A stretch of 64,000 bases of DNA, from assembly GCA_041397825.1 (NCBI GenBank), contig JAWKVX010000003.1, positions 186,001-250,000 of the forward strand. Reading direction: 5' to 3'. The stretch is from JANNSX01 sp041397825 (lineage in GTDB: Bacteria > Pseudomonadota > Alphaproteobacteria > Rhizobiales > Hyphomicrobiaceae). This document shows positions 1-7,797 of this stretch, piece by piece (positions within the stretch are counted from its first letter, which is position 1; every line of letters begins with the position of its first letter). The position numbers and the translations under genes are program-made. A model generated the notes under the pieces. It was not told the DNA's origin. It saw nothing but the letters and a program-made list of their open reading frames with translations, and did no database searches.

Positions 1-597
1 ACCTCTCCACACTGCATAAACGTCGACGGCGAGGAGAGAAATGACGAAGACGATCGGGAAATGCACGAGGGCGGGATGGATCAGTTGGATTGGCATGTGG
101 TGCTTTGCCTTTGATGTGGGGACGCCTGAATGGTGTGCGGCGAGTCCCATGGGGTGATCGGGGCATGCGGAGGGAGACGCTTGCTGTCGACAGTTCTACA
201 AAATGCTGAAATGCGGTCCGCATGAGCATCCTGAAAAGTCGTGCGACGTCGGACAATATCGACTAGGCCGCATGGCCCAGGCCGATACTGGCGAACCGAC
301 GCATGTCGACGTCGATCATCTCGAACTTCGTCTCGATGCCAAAGCTGGCGGGTGTTCGCCTCTACTCAGCGAGGGAAATCCGCGTATCCGAGTGGATGGC
401 GACGGAATTGGCGATCACTGCAACCGAAAGACGAATCTCGCCCATCGCGCTCTCCATGATCTCCGGTCGGCGCCCATGAAGGGTCATCGACCAGACGCTA
501 TCGACGTAGGTGCGCTAGGTGCGAAGGTCAAATTGATTATTGCCAATGTTTCCGCGAAGGCATGTCGCAAAGACAGTGCGCGTTCAATCCGTTGCGC
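1..597. other. Left-edge stretch without a convincing gene
   Basis: The first 600 bases hold no open frame that I can assign to a family. The longer frames (for example from 203 on the plus strand) have no recognisable motif and run into the antisense of the racemase gene. One short frame with a good ribosome-binding site (41-157) is listed separately. The stretch lies beyond the 3' end of the leftward racemase gene, so it may be plain intergenic DNA or the flank of a gene outside the window. Confidence 0.5.
41..157 (+). CDS. Possible 38-residue Trp/Cys-rich small protein
   Basis: An ATG at 41 follows a good Shine-Dalgarno sequence (gaggagagaa) and opens a 38-codon frame ending in TGA at 155-157. 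The product would contain four tryptophans and three cysteines with a short hydrophobic centre (residues about 13-25). I do not recognise it. It stands alone, and a frame of this length occurs often by chance in GC-rich DNA, so the ribosome-binding site is the only real support. Confidence 0.2.
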   Translation: MTKTIGKCTRAGWISWIGMWCFAFDVGTPEWCAASPMG

Positions 598-1632
598 TCA
601 CGCACTCTCCGGCCACTGATCGCCGACGCGGAACCCCAGGGGAAACGGGTCGCTCGGATCGAGCACATAATTGTGGAAGGCTGTGATCCAGGCGCGGCCA
701 GTGATGTTGATGTCGACCGACTTCAACTCGCCGATCCGACCCTCGCCCGTGATCCTCCCAATGAACTTCGTGCCGATCAGGCTCTCGTGCACGAAGTCCT
801 CTCCGACGCCGATCTCGCCTTTCGCATGCATGATGGCAAGGCGGGCCGTCGTGCCGGTGCCGCAGGGGCTGCGGTCATGGCGGCCGGGCGAGACGATGAC
901 GGTGTTCCTCGCCGTCTTGACGCCGTTCTCGGTTCTGAGCGGGCCGGCGAACAGCGTCTGGTTGATGGTGTGGATGCCCGGGTTCGCCGGATGAATGCAG
1001 GGGAGCTGTACGGCCGCTGCGCGTTTGATCTTCTCACCGAGGTCCACGAGGTCCCGCGCCTCAGACGCGACTAGGCCGATACCGAGAGATGCCGCGTCGA
1101 CCATGCAGTAGATCATGCCGCCATAGGCGACATCGACCGTGATCGTGCCGACGCCCGGCACCTCGACGGGCTTCTGCAAATAGAAGACGAAGGCCGGCAC
1201 GTTATCGAAAGAGACACTCTCGCACTTCCCATTGCGGCAGTTCGCGGTGACCGCAACAAGCCCGCCGGGAGCCTCCAGTGTCAACTTCGTCTGCGGTTCC
1301 GACATCGGCAGCATGCCGGTCTCGAGCAGCGCCGTCGTCGTGCAGATCGTGTTCGTGCCCGACATCGGCACGTAGTAGTCACTTTCTATGATGATGAAGC
1401 CGGCGTCGGCCCTTGGATCGCAAGGCGGCACGACGAGGTTGACGCATTGCGAGACTTTCCCGCGCGGCTCGTTCAGGAGGAATTGCCGGAGCCAATCGGC
1501 CTTGGATTGCAGATACTCCATCTTTTCGAAGACGGAGCGGCCCGGCACATCAAGCACGCCGCCCGTGATGACCTCGTTGAGCTCGCCCTCGGCATGCACG
1601 CCGACAACGGTAATCATGCGGGAAAAGCGCAT
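598..1632 (-). CDS. Proline racemase family epimerase/dehydratase
   Basis: A 344-residue cytosolic member of the PLP-independent proline racemase superfamily, the family that holds proline racemase, 4-hydroxyproline 2-epimerase and trans-3-hydroxyproline dehydratase. The second catalytic cysteine is present (C257 in DRSPCGTG). The first catalytic position, Cys in the MCGHG motif of classical racemases, is Ser here (S91 in MSGTNTIC), and the following His is Thr. Ser/Cys members are known in the family and are usually linked to hydroxyproline rather than proline. The DapA-family gene upstream on the same strand (136-nt gap) fits a hydroxyproline-type catabolic operon, since DapA-like lyases act in that pathway. 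The family call is firm; the substrate is inferred. Confidence 0.85.
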   Translation of the reverse strand: MRFSRMITVVGVHAEGELNEVITGGVLDVPGRSVFEKMEYLQSKADWLRQFLLNEPRGKVSQCVNLVVPPCDPRADAGFIIIESDYYVPMSGTNTICTTTALLETGMLPMSEPQTKLTLEAPGGLVAVTANCRNGKCESVSFDNVPAFVFYLQKPVEVPGVGTITVDVAYGGMIYCMVDAASLGIGLVASEARDLVDLGEKIKRAAAVQLPCIHPANPGIHTINQTLFAGPLRTENGVKTARNTVIVSPGRHDRSPCGTGTTARLAIMHAKGEIGVGEDFVHESLIGTKFIGRITGEGRIGELKSVDINITGRAWITAFHNYVLDPSDPFPLGFRVGDQWPESA

Positions 1633-1768
1633 GTGGGCTCCGGGGGTTTGGAGGGGATGCTCGGTTCGTCGAGAGTGTCAAGTAGGCTGGGCGGACAGGC
1701 AATGGGCAGCTCGACAGTGGATGCCTTTCCTACTGCCGTGCTGCCCGACTGCCTCATTGCCGGCTTCT

Positions 1769-2683
1769 CTAGGCCGCCATCTTGATCGCGGGTTTTTTCT
1801 TCATCGCATCCCAGAGCTTCTTGAAGCTGGCCTTCTCATCCGCCGAGAGCGCCTGCAGCGGTTGGCGCGCGAGGCCGATGGGCGAGCCCGCAAGCTCGCA
1901 ACCGTATTTGACGTACTGCAGATACTTGCCGCCGTTCTCGAGCATGTAGAGGATTGGCATCATGGCGTGCATCAGGTTCTTGCCTTGGACGATGTCGCCT
2001 TTCTCGACGCAGGCCTTGTAAACCGCGACATGCTCGGCCGGCAGGCAATTGGATGCTCCCGCGATCCAGCTCTTCGAGCCCCACAGGAACGCATCGGCCG
2101 CCTGGTCGTCGGCGCCGGCGATGCGCTGGAAGCGATCCTCGAAGAAGACGATGTGCTCGAGCATACGGGCGAACGAGCCGGAGCTTTCCTTGATGGCGCA
2201 GATGGCCTTGATGTCGGCGATGCCCTCGAGGAATTCCTTGTTCATATCGACGCCGGTGCGGGCCGGGAAGTTATAGAGGATGATCGGAAGGTCGGTGTTT
2301 TTAGCGACGAAGCGGAAGTGCTCGATGAGCTCCTTCGTCGAGGGCAGGGAGTAGTAGGGGGCGGCGAGCATGATCGCCTGATATCCAAGGTCCTGCGCGT
2401 AGTTCGAAAGCTCGACGATATCTGCCGGACGGGCGCTGTTCGTGCCGGCATACATCGGTAGCTTCTTGCCGACGTGGCTCATGCAGAACTCGAGGCCGCG
2501 CTTCCGCTCCTCCATCGTCTGCGCATAGTACTCGCCCGTCGTGCCGTGCGGCATGATCGCGTGCACGCCGTTCTTCATCAGGAAGTCGAGATGCTTGGTC
2601 CAGGCCTTCTCGTCGACTCTGCCCTGCTTGTCGAAGGGTGTGCAGGTGACGCTGATGACGCCTTTGAAGCTCGGGATCTTCAT
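1769..2683 (-). CDS. Dihydrodipicolinate synthase/N-acetylneuraminate lyase family protein
   Basis: A 304-residue class I (Schiff-base) aldolase/lyase with a TIM-barrel fold. The family signature GTTGE lies at residues 47-51, the catalytic tyrosine at Y137 (YNFPARTG) and the Schiff-base lysine at K165 (IKESSG). The start at 2683 was chosen because AAGGAGACCGAGCAC directly precedes that ATG; an upstream in-frame start at 2731 has no such site. It is unlikely to be the lysine-biosynthesis DapA: it is paired with a proline-racemase-family gene, which suggests a catabolic role such as deamination or aldol cleavage of a keto acid. Exact substrate unknown. Confidence 0.85.
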   Translation of the reverse strand: MKIPSFKGVISVTCTPFDKQGRVDEKAWTKHLDFLMKNGVHAIMPHGTTGEYYAQTMEERKRGLEFCMSHVGKKLPMYAGTNSARPADIVELSNYAQDLGYQAIMLAAPYYSLPSTKELIEHFRFVAKNTDLPIILYNFPARTGVDMNKEFLEGIADIKAICAIKESSGSFARMLEHIVFFEDRFQRIAGADDQAADAFLWGSKSWIAGASNCLPAEHVAVYKACVEKGDIVQGKNLMHAMMPILYMLENGGKYLQYVKYGCELAGSPIGLARQPLQALSADEKASFKKLWDAMKKKPAIKMAA

Positions 2684-2957
2684 GTGCTCGGTCTCCTTGG
2701 GTCGAGATGAGGGCCTGACATTCGGCCCCATACTGCTGGCGGGTGAAGTTGTCTGATGACCTTAATAGCGGGTTCCGCGGCCCGGGCAAGGGCTTTGCAC
2801 GCCGGGCACACCGGGCGTGCAGAGGGCTGGTCTCCCATCGGTCTCGCGGCGGGATCGGTGGACAGGTTATGGTTGATTTCATCGTGACCGGTTGGCGACC
2901 TTGTGCCGGCGCGCCACAAGAGTTAAGCAGCCCAACGCCATGGTGGAGCAGGCCTAT

Positions 2958-3710
2958 ATGCGCTTCGACGGCAGGACAGCGATCGTCACCGGAGCGGGGG
3001 CAGGCATTGGCCGGGCCATCGCACAGTCCCTTGCGTCCGAGGGGGCCTTCGTCTTCGTCACGGATGTCAATGGCGAGTCGGCGCGGACCGTCGTCGAGGA
3101 GATTGCCGCCATGGCCGGAGAAGCCGAGGCGCTGTCGGTCGATGTGACGGCCAAGACCGACGTGGCGCTGCTCATCCAGCGGGTGAAGGCCAGTCGCGGC
3201 AAGCTCGACGTGTTGGTCAACAATGCCGGCCTCAACGTGCGGGAGGACTTCCGGCACCTGAAGGACGAGGATTGGGAGAGGATCCGCGGCGCCAATCTCG
3301 ATGGCGTCGTCCGCCTGTCGCGCGACTGCTTCGATCTCCTGAGGGCCTCGGGCAAGGCGTCGATCGTCAACCTGTCCTCCATCATGGCCTCACGGGGGCT
3401 GCGCCAGCTCGCCGCCTATTCGGCGACCAAGGGCGCTGTGTCGGCGTTGACCCGAAGCCTGGCCGTCGAGTACGCGCCCTTCGGCATCCGCGTGAACTAT
3501 CTCGCACCGGGATTTATCGAGACCGCACTCACAGAACGGGTCCTCAAGAACCCGCGCTTCAATCAGGCCCTCCTCGACCAGACGCCGCTGAAGCGTTTCG
3601 GCACCCCCGATGACGTAGCACGCGCAGCTCTCTTCCTCGCTTCCGACGACGCGGAGTTCATCACCGGATCGGGTCTCGCCGTCGACGGGGGCATGGCGGC
3701 GGGGCTGTGA
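2958..3710 (+). CDS. SDR-family oxidoreductase
   Basis: A 250-residue classical short-chain dehydrogenase/reductase. The nucleotide-binding motif TGAGAGIG is near residue 12, NNAG follows in the expected place, and the catalytic Tyr and Lys are Y154 and K158 (YSATK). An acidic residue at the end of beta-2 (VTDVN) favours NAD over NADP. The start at 2958 follows GGAGCAGGCCTAT; longer in-frame starts at 2892 and 2940 add a non-conserved leader. It is divergent from the DapA-family gene across 274 bases, so a shared regulatory region is likely. The substrate could be a hydroxy acid or sugar acid; nothing in the sequence settles it. Confidence 0.85.
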   Translation: MRFDGRTAIVTGAGAGIGRAIAQSLASEGAFVFVTDVNGESARTVVEEIAAMAGEAEALSVDVTAKTDVALLIQRVKASRGKLDVLVNNAGLNVREDFRHLKDEDWERIRGANLDGVVRLSRDCFDLLRASGKASIVNLSSIMASRGLRQLAAYSATKGAVSALTRSLAVEYAPFGIRVNYLAPGFIETALTERVLKNPRFNQALLDQTPLKRFGTPDDVARAALFLASDDAEFITGSGLAVDGGMAAGL

Positions 3711-3749
3711 GCCCCGGAGAGCTCCGGGTGTAGATCACGGTCACGGGTC

Positions 3750-4409
3750 GTGCCATATCAACAGCCGATGACGACCGATTGCACATCGAGACCGATACCG
3801 CTGGCCAAGCGGGTCCTCGACCTCTTGGTCGTGTTCGCGAGCCTGCCCCTGATGCTACCGGTCCTCGTAGTATTGTTCGTCCTCGTCCGGACCAAGCTCG
3901 GGGCGCCGGCTTTGTTCCGGCAGGTTCGCCCGGGGCGCGGCGGGCGGCCATTCACGCTGGTGAAGTTCCGCTCGATGACCGATGCGCGCGATGCCAAGGG
4001 TGCGCTACTTCCGGATGCCGAGCGCCTGACGCGCTTCGGCCGATTGCTGCGTGCGAGCAGCCTCGACGAGCTGCCGGAGCTCTGGAATGTCCTCAGGGGC
4101 GAGATGAGCCTCGTCGGACCGCGTCCGCTGCTGATGAGCTACATCCCACTCTACTCGCCGGCGCAGGCCCGCCGACATGAGGTGTTGCCCGGCATTACCG
4201 GCTGGTCGCAGGTCAAGGGCAGGAATGCTTTGTCCTGGGAGGAGAAATTTGCGCTCGACGTCTGGTATGTCGACCATTGGAGCCTGGCGCTCGACCTGCA
4301 AATCCTGGGGCTGACGGTGGCCCGGGTGCTGAGGCGCGAGGGTGTCTCGGCGGAGGGACATGCAACCATGCCGCCTTTCATGGGATCCGGCGGCAACGAT
4401 GGGGCGTGA
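3750..4409 (+). CDS. Sugar-phosphate (polyprenyl-phosphate) transferase
   Basis: A 219-residue monotopic membrane glycosyl-1-phosphate transferase of the PglC/WcaJ catalytic-domain type. It moves a sugar phosphate from a nucleotide sugar to undecaprenyl phosphate, the first step in building a surface polysaccharide. One hydrophobic re-entrant segment sits at about residues 20-45, followed by KFRSM, the catalytic SLDELPELWNVL segment and SLVGPRPL. It is the short form, lacking the four N-terminal membrane helices of WcaJ/ExoY-type long enzymes. No other polysaccharide gene is nearby, so it is an orphan here. An alternative start at 3768 removes six residues. Confidence 0.9.
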   Translation: MPYQQPMTTDCTSRPIPLAKRVLDLLVVFASLPLMLPVLVVLFVLVRTKLGAPALFRQVRPGRGGRPFTLVKFRSMTDARDAKGALLPDAERLTRFGRLLRASSLDELPELWNVLRGEMSLVGPRPLLMSYIPLYSPAQARRHEVLPGITGWSQVKGRNALSWEEKFALDVWYVDHWSLALDLQILGLTVARVLRREGVSAEGHATMPPFMGSGGNDGA

Positions 4410-4501
4410 TGTGCTGCGATCTGGCCATGTGTGGGCCGATCGCCTATAACCCGCCCAAGCCCTACCACTCCGGAATGGCGTGACGTTGAGGAGTATCGAG
4501 C

Positions 4502-5893
4502 ATGGCCGCTCAATGGGCGCCGGACAGCTGGCGCAAGAAGCCCGTGGTGCAGGTACCGGACTATCCGGACCCGGCAGCCCTCGCCCAGGTCGAGGCTCAG
4601 CTCAAGTCGTTCCCGCCGTTGTTTTTTGCAGGTGAGGCCCGCGAGCTGACGGCCGAACTCGCCGACGTGGCCGAGGGGCGTGCGTTCCTGCTCCAGGGGG
4701 GCGACTGTGCTGAGAGCTTCGCCGAGCACGGGGCCGACAATATTCGAGATTTCTTCCGGGCCTTCCTGCAGATGGCCGTCGTCCTTACCTTTGCCGGCGC
4801 CTGTCCGGTCGTGAAGGTCGGCCGGATTGCGGGTCAGTTCGCCAAGCCCCGCTCCTCGGCGACCGAGAAAAAGGACGGCATGGAGCTGCCGAGCTACCGC
4901 GGCGACATCGTCAATGGCGCCGAATTCACCGACGAGGCGCGAATTCCCGATCCGAGGCGGCAGCTCGAGGCCTACCGGCAGTCGGCGGCGACCCTCAATT
5001 TGCTGCGCGCCTTTGCTCAGGGGGGCTATGCCAGCCTCGAGAACGTCCACCGTTGGTACCTCGACTATGCCAAGGGCAGTCCCGCCGGCCAGCACTATCG
5101 AGAGGTCGCCGAGCGCATCTCGGAGACGCTCGCCTTCATGCGTGCCTGCGGGCTGACGGCCGCCAACACCCAGCAACTCCGGACGACGAACTTCTTCACG
5201 AGCCATGAGGCCCTGCTTCTCGGTTACGAAGAGGCTTTGACGCGGATCGATTCGACGACCGGTGAGTGGTACGGCCTCTCGGGCCACATGCTCTGGATCG
5301 GTGACCGGACGCGTCAGCCCGATCACGCGCATGTCGAGTACTGCCGTGGCATTCAAAACCCGATCGGCATGAAGTGCGGCCCGTCGCTCGAGCCGGAGAA
5401 CCTGCTCAAGCTGATCGACATCCTCAATCCGAAAAACGTGCCTGGCCGTCTGACGTTGATCTGTCGCTATGGAACGGAGAAGATCGGCAATCATTTGCCG
5501 AAGCTCATCCGGGCCGTCGAGAAGGAAGGCCGGTTGGTGGTATGGTCGTGCGATCCGATGCACGGCAACACCATTCAGGCGGCGACCGGCTACAAGACAC
5601 GGCCGTTCGATCGTGTTCGCAAGGAGGTCGAGCAGTTCTTCGACATCCACCGGGCCGAAGGGACGCATCCTGGCGGCGTGCACCTCGAGATGACGGGCAA
5701 GAACGTCACCGAGTGTACAGGCGGCGCACAGGCCGTGACCGAGGCCGATCTCTCGGATCGCTATCACACGTTCTGCGATCCGCGCCTCAATGTCGATCAG
5801 GCGCTCGAGATCGCCTTCATTATCGCCGAGCGCCTCAGGAGCGAGCGACATGAAAGGGCGGCCGGTGCCAAGATCGCCACGGCTTCGGCATAA
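4502..5893 (+). CDS. Class II DAHP synthase (3-deoxy-7-phosphoheptulonate synthase)
   Basis: A 463-residue type II (plant/AroH-like) DAHP synthase. It condenses phosphoenolpyruvate with erythrose 4-phosphate, the first step of the shikimate pathway. Diagnostic segments include LLQGGDCAESF near residue 63, PVVKVGRIAGQ, KPRSS, the metal-binding GMKCGPS, CDPMHGNT and the C-terminal GGVHLEMTG and CDPRLN. The length is normal for the family. GAGGAGTATCGAGC precedes the ATG. The gene stands alone, with no other aro gene nearby, and is followed by a 109-bp dispersed repeat. Confidence 0.96.
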   Translation: MAAQWAPDSWRKKPVVQVPDYPDPAALAQVEAQLKSFPPLFFAGEARELTAELADVAEGRAFLLQGGDCAESFAEHGADNIRDFFRAFLQMAVVLTFAGACPVVKVGRIAGQFAKPRSSATEKKDGMELPSYRGDIVNGAEFTDEARIPDPRRQLEAYRQSAATLNLLRAFAQGGYASLENVHRWYLDYAKGSPAGQHYREVAERISETLAFMRACGLTAANTQQLRTTNFFTSHEALLLGYEEALTRIDSTTGEWYGLSGHMLWIGDRTRQPDHAHVEYCRGIQNPIGMKCGPSLEPENLLKLIDILNPKNVPGRLTLICRYGTEKIGNHLPKLIRAVEKEGRLVVWSCDPMHGNTIQAATGYKTRPFDRVRKEVEQFFDIHRAEGTHPGGVHLEMTGKNVTECTGGAQAVTEADLSDRYHTFCDPRLNVDQALEIAFIIAERLRSERHERAAGAKIATASA

Positions 5894-5899
5894 ACGGGC

Positions 5900-6008
5900 G
5901 CTAGAGCGCTATCCGATCTAATGGAATCAGATCGGAGCTCTGTGTTATTGGCTTTGAGCACTTTATTTCGACCAACCGATGTCCACTTGGAAGGACTAGT
6001 GCTCTAGC
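5900..6008. repeat. 109-bp dispersed palindromic intergenic repeat
   Basis: The element is bounded by an 8-bp inverted repeat, GCTAGAGC at 5900-5907 and GCTCTAGC at 6001-6008. Inside its left half is a hairpin with arms TCCGATCT (5912-5919) and AGATCGGA (5929-5936). The right half contains the segment ACCAACCGATGTCCACTT. From memory, elements of this design, with a GAGC..CCGAT..ATCGG..GCTC hairpin followed by a CCGATGTCCACTT block and a terminal CTCTAG, recur between genes of many Hyphomicrobiales. It fills the gap between the DAHP synthase gene and the YiiX-like gene. I see no second full copy in this window. Confidence 0.65.
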
Positions 6009-6049
6009 ACTCCCGCCGCCGCGCGGGTTGGGCGGCGGCTGCCGCTTGC

Positions 6050-7054
6050 GTGAGGTGGGGCATGTCGACGGGGACTGGACCTATGGGGTTCGTGAGCGCC
6101 GGCTCGGTCGCCAAGATGCGCGAGCCGAGCCTCGAGGATTTCAAGGGTGTCGAGACTTGGCCGATGCCGGTCATGCGCTTCCTCGCCGGCGACTATCTGA
6201 AACGCGCCGACGTCGTGCTGAGCCGCCACGCCGGTAGCCCGTTCTCCTATTTCATCCGTAAGACGACGGGGAGCGTGTTCTCACATTCGGGGCTTGTCTT
6301 CCACGTGCGCGATCAGGCGGACGGCTACGCGAACAATTTCATCATAGAGGCGGGGACATCGGGCGTCGATCTCACAAACCTGCGTGATTACTGCACGAGC
6401 CCCTATTTCATCGTCGCCATCAAGCGATTCAGCCGCCCCTGGTTCGGTGACGATGTGCAGCGCTTCGTGCGCGGGCATCTTCTCGACCATATCAAGGACG
6501 ACTACGACTACTGGCGAGTGGTGACGCTCGCCCGTGCCCTGCTGCGCGCCTACATTCTCCGCGATTCGCGGCCATTCCAGCAGCACAACCGGCGCATGCG
6601 GTGGGCGCGCATCCGTCGAGGCATGAATGCCAACGAGTTCATCTGCTCGGGTCTCGTGCAGTACGGCTACTTCAAGGCGATCTACAAACTGGTGAAGCTC
6701 AATGGCCGCAGGAGCGCCGGCGGCGAGGAATCGCGGACGGCGGTCGAGGAGCTCAACAACGCGCGGACGCGGCATCTTCTGAAGTCGGACATGCTGAAGG
6801 ACACGTTGTTCTCCAGCGAGCTCGAGGCACAACTCGATCTCGACGAGTCCGGCCGATTCAAGAGCTTCCGAGCAGCTCGCCGCTTCTGGAACCAGATGCA
6901 CGCCACGGTGCCGAAAGACTTCGAGGAGAGCCCGAAGCTCGAGTGGCTATACCTGATCCGCGACGGCATGGTCTACAAGGTCTCGACCTACGAGGAGGTC
7001 AAGGCACTGGCGAAGGGCAAGATCATCATTCCCTACGACGAGACGACCGTCTGA
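6050..7054 (+). CDS. YiiX-like permuted papain-fold (NlpC/P60 superfamily) protein
   Basis: A protein of 334 residues (330 if the ATG at 6062 is used). The order of candidate catalytic residues matches the circularly permuted NlpC/P60 group of YiiX/YebB type: His first (VFSHSGLVF, about residue 83), then an acidic residue (IIEAGTSGVD) and Cys last (FICSGLVQYGY, about residue 202). Such proteins act as amidases, peptidases or lipid-modifying enzymes; the substrate is unknown. No signal peptide or membrane helix is evident. The C-terminal third (about residues 225-330) is charged and helical and not recognisable. It is probably transcribed alone. Confidence 0.65.
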   Translation: MRWGMSTGTGPMGFVSAGSVAKMREPSLEDFKGVETWPMPVMRFLAGDYLKRADVVLSRHAGSPFSYFIRKTTGSVFSHSGLVFHVRDQADGYANNFIIEAGTSGVDLTNLRDYCTSPYFIVAIKRFSRPWFGDDVQRFVRGHLLDHIKDDYDYWRVVTLARALLRAYILRDSRPFQQHNRRMRWARIRRGMNANEFICSGLVQYGYFKAIYKLVKLNGRRSAGGEESRTAVEELNNARTRHLLKSDMLKDTLFSSELEAQLDLDESGRFKSFRAARRFWNQMHATVPKDFEESPKLEWLYLIRDGMVYKVSTYEEVKALAKGKIIIPYDETTV

Positions 7055-7064
7055 GCGCAACTCT

Positions 7065-7793
7065 TCATCGGATCATGTAGACTTTGCGGACCGTCTCGTG
7101 CACGCGGCAGGTCCCCATCCAGTCCTTCGGGAAATAGGCGGCCGTATCCGGCACGATCTCAATCACCTCGCCCGACTGATGCGTGTAGGTCGCGCGGCCG
7201 GACAGGAAGTGGCAAAGCTCGTCGCTCGTGACATGGCAATTCCACAGGCCCGGCGAGCAGATCCAGATGCCGGTCTCCGCCCCGCGGTCCTCGCGTCGAA
7301 AGAGCAGCTTGCCCGATGTCAGCGAGCGGCCGGCGAGCATGGTCGGCACCGGTCCCCATTTGGTGATGTCGGCGATGCTGCCAGGATCCCGCATCACGTG
7401 CACACCACCGGGCGCCTCGCCTGGATAGGGCGCCGCCATGTAGACGACGCGGATCGTCTCCTTGACCTCACACGTTCCCGCATAGCCCGGTCGGAAATGA
7501 GCGACGGTTCCCGGCGAGACCTCGAGCACGTTGCCCTTGTCGTCGCAATAGGTGGCGCGACCGGTGACGAAGTGACAGATCTCCTCTTTGGGGATTGAGA
7601 GCTTCCAAGTCCCCGGCGTGCAAACCCAAAGGCCGGATTCGACCGTGCCGTCTGGCGACTTCCAGAGCAGGCGGCCCGACGAGTGCGAAGTGCCGGCGAG
7701 CGCGTCCGGCTGGGGGCCCCAGTCCTTCAGGTCCTCGGTCCAGGTGAGGGCCGGGGCGAGGTGCGGGGCGGAGGAAGTGAGGTTGGTGGGCAT
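7065..7793 (-). CDS. Bicupin protein (two DUF861/EutQ-like cupin domains)
   Basis: A 242-residue protein made of two tandem cupin domains of the DUF861 (Cupin_3) type. The halves align with each other: SGRLLWKSPDG..SGLWVCTPGTW..EEICHFVTGRATY in the first and SGKLLFRREDR..TGIWICSPGLW..DELCHFLSGRATY in the second. Both keep the Glu and His of the ECHF-like motif where EutQ-type cupins bind metal. It starts 4 nt after the glycosyltransferase stop codon and is surely co-transcribed with it. A role in binding or isomerising a small polar ligand is possible; the function is not known. Confidence 0.75.
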   Translation of the reverse strand: MPTNLTSSAPHLAPALTWTEDLKDWGPQPDALAGTSHSSGRLLWKSPDGTVESGLWVCTPGTWKLSIPKEEICHFVTGRATYCDDKGNVLEVSPGTVAHFRPGYAGTCEVKETIRVVYMAAPYPGEAPGGVHVMRDPGSIADITKWGPVPTMLAGRSLTSGKLLFRREDRGAETGIWICSPGLWNCHVTSDELCHFLSGRATYTHQSGEVIEIVPDTAAYFPKDWMGTCRVHETVRKVYMIR

Positions 7794-7797
7794 GGGA

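Noticed and set aside
4151..5851. Long minus-strand open frame (566 codons) opposite DAHP synthase
   Set aside because: It is the antisense of a strongly conserved gene; it has no family motif and arises from GC-rich codon use.
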